A stretch of 25,927 bases of DNA from Candidatus Bipolaricaulota bacterium (GTDB lineage Bacteria; Bipolaricaulota; Bipolaricaulia; UBA7950; UBA9294): the NCBI GenBank assembly GCA_021159105.1, contig JAGGSM010000202.1, positions 1 to 25,927 of the forward strand. The letters run 5' to 3'. Positions 23,356-25,927 of the stretch are shown piece by piece. The notes under the pieces were generated by a model, which was not told the DNA's origin, did no database searches, and saw only the letters and a list, made by a program, of their open reading frames with translations. Both the position numbers and the translations under genes were made by a program. Positions within the stretch are counted from its first letter, which is position 1, and every line of letters starts with the position of its first letter.

Positions 23356-23974
23356 CCGTTGCAATCACGCGGCAGCGCTCGGAGACGACGATCGAGCGCA
23401 ATTCGTCGACCGCGGTCTCCAGATCGTCATTTATCACCAGATAATCGAAGATCGGCAGGGACTTCAACTCCTCGCCAGCGACTTCAAGGCGGGAGCCTAT
23501 CTGAACCTGTGTCTCCGTCCCCCGCTCACGCAGGCGCTCTCCGAGGATCTCGAGAGAGGACGGCGTCAGGAAGACATAGACCACGGAGAAGTCGCTCAAC
23601 CCGCTCTGCTTGAGCGTCCTGGCACCGTTGACATCGATGTTGAGGATCACGTCCTTCCCTTCGGCAAACACCTCCATGATCTGCTGACGCGAGGTCCCGT
23701 AGCTGTGGCCGAGGTAGGTGACGTGTTCGATGACTTGATCTCTATCCACGAGGTCCCTGAACTGCTCCTCGGTGATGAAGTGGTAATCGCGGCCATCCAC
23801 CTCGTCGCTTCGCCGCGGGCGGGTGGTGAAGGAGACGGAATAGGAGAGGCCAGGGAGAAGTTCCATCACCCGCTCGATCACCGAGTTCTTCCCCGCCCCG
23901 GATGGCCCGCAGACGATAAACGCCACCCCTCCGCCTACCCCGCGGCGGTGGTCACTGATCGCATCATTCGACAT
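23348..23974 (-). CDS. gmk: guanylate kinase
   Basis: Gmk phosphorylates GMP to GDP. The 208-aa product has a P-loop GPSGAGKNSV. The residue after the invariant Lys, often Ser or Gly, is Asn, but the next Ser is kept. The GMP-binding segment SVSFTTRPRRSDEVDGRDYHF, HVTYLGHSYGT, the DVNGARTLKQ strand and the lid with RLRERGTE are all present. It overlaps the yicC stop by 11 bp. The yicC-gmk pair is widely conserved, which supports both calls. The roughly 15-residue N-terminal lead before the P-loop strand is slightly longer than in E. coli. Confidence 0.95.
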   Translation of the reverse strand: MSNDAISDHRRGVGGGVAFIVCGPSGAGKNSVIERVMELLPGLSYSVSFTTRPRRSDEVDGRDYHFITEEQFRDLVDRDQVIEHVTYLGHSYGTSRQQIMEVFAEGKDVILNIDVNGARTLKQSGLSDFSVVYVFLTPSSLEILGERLRERGTETQVQIGSRLEVAGEELKSLPIFDYLVINDDLETAVDELRSIVVSERCRVIATDD

Positions 23975-24827
23975 TCTGTACCTGCTCCTTGAACGCGTTG
24001 ATGGCTAGCTTCATATCGATCACCAGGCCGTTGATCGCCAGATCGCGGGACTTGGAGCCGAGCGTGTTCACCTCGCGCAGCATCTCCTGACTGAGAAAAT
24101 CGAGCTCCTTGCCGACCGGGTCGTCCGAGCTGAGCAGGGAGCGCGCGCGCTCGACGTGCCCCCGCAAGCGGGCGATCTCCTCCTGCACATCGTAGCGCTC
24201 GACAACAAGAGCGATCTCCATCTCCATGCGCGACGGGTCGACGTCCACGGCGAGGGAGGCGATCTTCTCCTGCATGCGAGAGCGAAGCTCCCTCTGAACA
24301 TCCGGCAGTCTCTCCTCCACCTGCGCGGTGAGCGACGCTATGCCGTCCAGTATCCCATCGATCTCACCTGCCAAGTGCTCGCCCTCCGTGGCACGTGCGG
24401 CCCTCGTCGCGGCGATCGCCTCCTGCAGCGCTTCACCGATGATCGGGGCTGGATCCTCCTCGTCGCTGCTTGCTGGCTGCAGCGCACCCACGGCTATCAG
24501 ATGGGATAGGGTCGGCTCATCGGGGAGCGAGAACCGCTCCACCACCTGCTGCAGCCCAGCCAGGTAACTCTCCACCGTCTCCGCGCAGAAGACCTTTCGC
24601 TCTCCAGGAGAGGTTTCCCTCTCCAAGGAGATCGACACCCCCACCTCACCGCGCTTGAACGCCCTCTTGATCGCCTCTTCCACCTGCACCTGCACCTGCG
24701 GACGATCGTGCAGAGCTCGCACGCGCACTGACAGGAAACGGTTGTTCAACGTACGTAGGGTCACCTCAGCGCGCCAGCCGGAGCCGCTCGCCGTGCCCAT
24801 GCCAAAGCCAGTCATGCTACTTAGCAT
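23964..24827 (-). CDS. yicC: YicC-family endoribonuclease
   Basis: YicC proteins have been reported to cleave and destabilise RNA. The start MLSSMTGFG matches the canonical N-terminus, and GGAGGA lies 5-6 nt upstream; an earlier TTG would only add four residues. The 287-aa product contains RTLNNRFLSVRVR in the N-terminal domain and the strongly conserved C-terminus LDFLSQEMLREVNTLGSK, ending KEQVQNVE. A helical middle region (about 130-230) is typical. It overlaps memo by 11 bp and gmk by 11 bp, forming a compact operon. Confidence 0.93.
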   Translation of the reverse strand: MLSSMTGFGMGTASGSGWRAEVTLRTLNNRFLSVRVRALHDRPQVQVQVEEAIKRAFKRGEVGVSISLERETSPGERKVFCAETVESYLAGLQQVVERFSLPDEPTLSHLIAVGALQPASSDEEDPAPIIGEALQEAIAATRAARATEGEHLAGEIDGILDGIASLTAQVEERLPDVQRELRSRMQEKIASLAVDVDPSRMEMEIALVVERYDVQEEIARLRGHVERARSLLSSDDPVGKELDFLSQEMLREVNTLGSKSRDLAINGLVIDMKLAINAFKEQVQNVE

Positions 24828-25653
24828 CGGTTCCTCCAATGAACGAAATGGCAGCGTAGCCGACGACAGCAGAGCGATCCCCGGTTATGTCGCCGGATGT
24901 AGCGTACTCAACGAGCCTTGCCTGCCATCCCAAGGTGCGCGCGCAGCTCATCAGAACAGCGATCGCCCCGCCGCCACAGATTGTCAACCGCTCAGCGATC
25001 AACTTCCGATAGAACCCTTCGACGTCGAGAGCGAGTATCAGATCGATCGCCTCCAGATCGATCTGGCGAGCCACCTCGTCGGGCTCATAGTGCGTGAAAT
25101 CGCTGCTTGCGATGACGATCCCCGGGCTCTCGCTGGCCACACTGGCGATCCCCGCTCCGAGGGCGATGACATCGCTCAAGGCCGGGAGCATAACACAGAT
25201 GGGCACGAACGGAAGGTCAGTCCCGAACAGGTGTTGCAAGAACGGCAGCTGCACCTCGATCGAATGCTCGCGCAAGAACGCCTCCGGAGCAACGCTGGCT
25301 CCACTATCAACGAGGCGCTGGGCAATTCCCTGCTCAATCCAGGATGTGCCAAGGGGCGTATCCCACTCCCCGCCAATCGCGATCGAGATGGGAGATCCCA
25401 TCCCAGTGTGGTTCGATCCTAGGATGATCGCCCACTGCGGGGTGCCGTGGGAGGCGGCCTCTCTGTACCCCAGACCGGCCACCGCTCCGGAGTAAACGTA
25501 GCCCGCATGCGGAGCGACAAGACCCTGCGATGACTCGAGACGACCAGAGTCCTTCGGCGCGCCGCACAGGCGAAACAGCTCATGCGACAGCTCATCACGG
25601 CTGCTGGGGTAGAACATGCCTGCAACGACAGGCTTGCGTCGTTCGATCATCAT
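24817..25653 (-). CDS. MEMO1/AmmeMemoRadiSam-B family protein
   Basis: The MEMO family is related to class III extradiol dioxygenases and is conserved across all domains. Its bacterial role is unclear; it often clusters with an AMMECR1 domain protein and a radical SAM enzyme. The 278-aa product has MFYPSS at the N-terminus, LVAPHAGYVYSG, ILGSNHTG, REHSIEVQLPFLQ, ASSDFTHYEP and CGGGAIAVLM, covering the metal-site histidines and the conserved Cys. The start at 25653 is chosen because it lies exactly 6 nt after a -10 TACAAT and a longer frame would include that promoter; a second ATG follows at once. AMMECR1 and radical SAM partners are not in the window. It heads a memo-yicC-gmk-acpS operon. 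Confidence 0.92.
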   Translation of the reverse strand: MMIERRKPVVAGMFYPSSRDELSHELFRLCGAPKDSGRLESSQGLVAPHAGYVYSGAVAGLGYREAASHGTPQWAIILGSNHTGMGSPISIAIGGEWDTPLGTSWIEQGIAQRLVDSGASVAPEAFLREHSIEVQLPFLQHLFGTDLPFVPICVMLPALSDVIALGAGIASVASESPGIVIASSDFTHYEPDEVARQIDLEAIDLILALDVEGFYRKLIAERLTICGGGAIAVLMSCARTLGWQARLVEYATSGDITGDRSAVVGYAAISFIGGTDAK

Positions 25654-25659
25654 GCAAGG

Positions 25660-25689
25660 ATTGTAGCGCGCGATGCCCGGACGGCGCAA
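25660..25689 (-). promoter_or_regulatory. promoter of the memo-yicC-gmk-acpS operon
   Basis: TACAAT (25665-25660, 5/6) lies 6 nt before the memo ATG, which places +1 on the start codon. The best -35, TTGCGC (25689-25684) at 18 bp, is weak (3/6). There is no RBS between the box and the ATG, so this operon probably begins with a leaderless gene. Confidence 0.5.
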
Positions 25690-25698
25690 CCGAAACTC

Positions 25699-25727
25699 TT
25701 GACAGGAAAGCTTGAGTTCATTAACAT
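25699..25727 (+). promoter_or_regulatory. sigma70 promoter of tRNA-Gln
   Basis: A perfect TTGACA (25699-25704), a 17-bp spacer and TAACAT (25722-25727, 4/6) stand 12 bp before the mature tRNA 5' end. That predicts +1 around 25734 and a 5' leader of about 6 nt for RNase P to remove. It is divergent from the memo promoter. Confidence 0.65.
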
Positions 25728-25739
25728 CTTCATACCAAT

Positions 25740-25813
25740 TGGGAGATCGTTTAATGGTAGGACGACAGGCCCTGGCCCTGTTAGTGGGGGTTCGAATCCT
25801 CCTCTCCCAACCA
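25740..25813 (+). tRNA. tRNA-Gln (anticodon CUG), CCA encoded
   Basis: A full cloverleaf folds. The acceptor TGGGAGA pairs with TCTCCCA (7 bp, including the U1-A72 pair typical of bacterial tRNA-Gln). The D arm is GTTT/GGAC around AATGGTA, and the anticodon stem is ACAGG/CCTGT. The variable loop is TAGT, and the T arm is GGGGG-TTCGAAT-CCTCC with one G-U pair. The discriminator is A73 and the CCA end is encoded. The seven-base anticodon loop CCCTGGC gives anticodon CTG (25772-25774), reading CAG. Position 33, almost always U, is C (25771). The rest of the molecule looks functional. Confidence 0.92.
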
Positions 25814-25927
25814 GTTCTTCCCTCTATTCGCTGCAGTTACCGTTTCGAGCTGGTGCCTTCTCCGTCGCAATTCCGGCAATGCGCATGGCAAGGCAAATCC
25901 ACCACGAAGAAGTTTGTCTCGACAATC
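25814..25927 (+). other. unassigned right edge
   Basis: No terminator follows the tRNA. Both strands contain open frames running off the edge. On the minus strand a frame ending in TAA at 25837 reads a Cys/His-rich tail (LPCHAHCRNCDGEG). On the plus strand an ATG at 25879 stays open. Neither can be called a gene from about 100 bases. Confidence 0.3.

Noticed and set aside
23872..23910. Guanylate kinase inactivated by the GKNS P-loop
   Set aside because: Functional Gmk proteins also vary at the first position after the Lys (GKSS, GKGT); the following Ser is retained.

Overview
The window is a dense, roughly 60% G+C (by eye) bacterial chromosome segment filled almost entirely with core genes. 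Genes abut or overlap by a few bases at most junctions, nothing is clearly broken, and I see no transposase, integrase, phage gene, CRISPR array or direct-repeat array. Gene content is that of a free-living, probably deep-branching or uncultured lineage: a six-domain ribosomal protein S1, the MEP isoprenoid enzyme IspE, type II fatty-acid synthesis, histidine catabolism, c-di-GMP signalling, and a DRG-type TGS GTPase of a kind commoner in archaea and eukaryotes. I would guess a candidate phylum such as Bipolaricaulota, with low confidence, because the sequence contains no phylogenetic marker I can place by eye.

Layout. 2-2493 (+): end of a metallo-beta-lactamase-fold gene and priA, which has lost its helicase motifs. 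2490-4968 (-): an ATP-cone/P-loop kinase followed by a DRG/TGS GTPase. 5031-7101 (-): an M24 aminopeptidase and a PKD lipoprotein. 7165-8172 (+): pheS, driven by a promoter back-to-back with that of the peptidase. 8194-17388 (-): hutH, era, a REC-PAS-GAF3-GGDEF protein, a GNAT protein, deoC, recO, atpC and fabF. 17506-23008 (+): hutI, ispE, cmk, plsC, rpsA and an HU gene. 23011-25653 (-): memo, yicC, gmk and acpS. 25740-25813 (+): tRNA-Gln(CUG).

How it works together. Two divergent polycistronic blocks start at the hutH/hutI intergenic region. A histidine-degradation gene heads each one, and translation, cell-envelope and nucleotide genes follow. Several minus- and plus-strand units (pheS, the M24 peptidase, memo, and probably hutI and the ATP-cone kinase) have a sigma70-like -10 box only 6-9 nt before the ATG. 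This suggests leaderless mRNAs. Others (deoC, atpC, hutH, rpsA, HU) have strong Shine-Dalgarno sequences, so both initiation modes appear to coexist.

I did not find an obvious new defence or biosynthetic system. The observations most worth following are the ATPase-dead PriA, the leaderless promoter architecture, a histidine ammonia-lyase with Ser-Ser-Gly where the cofactor-forming triad is normally Ala-Ser-Gly, the ATP-cone kinase/DRG GTPase pair, a tRNA-Gln lacking U33, and an excess of the palindrome GCGATCGC.
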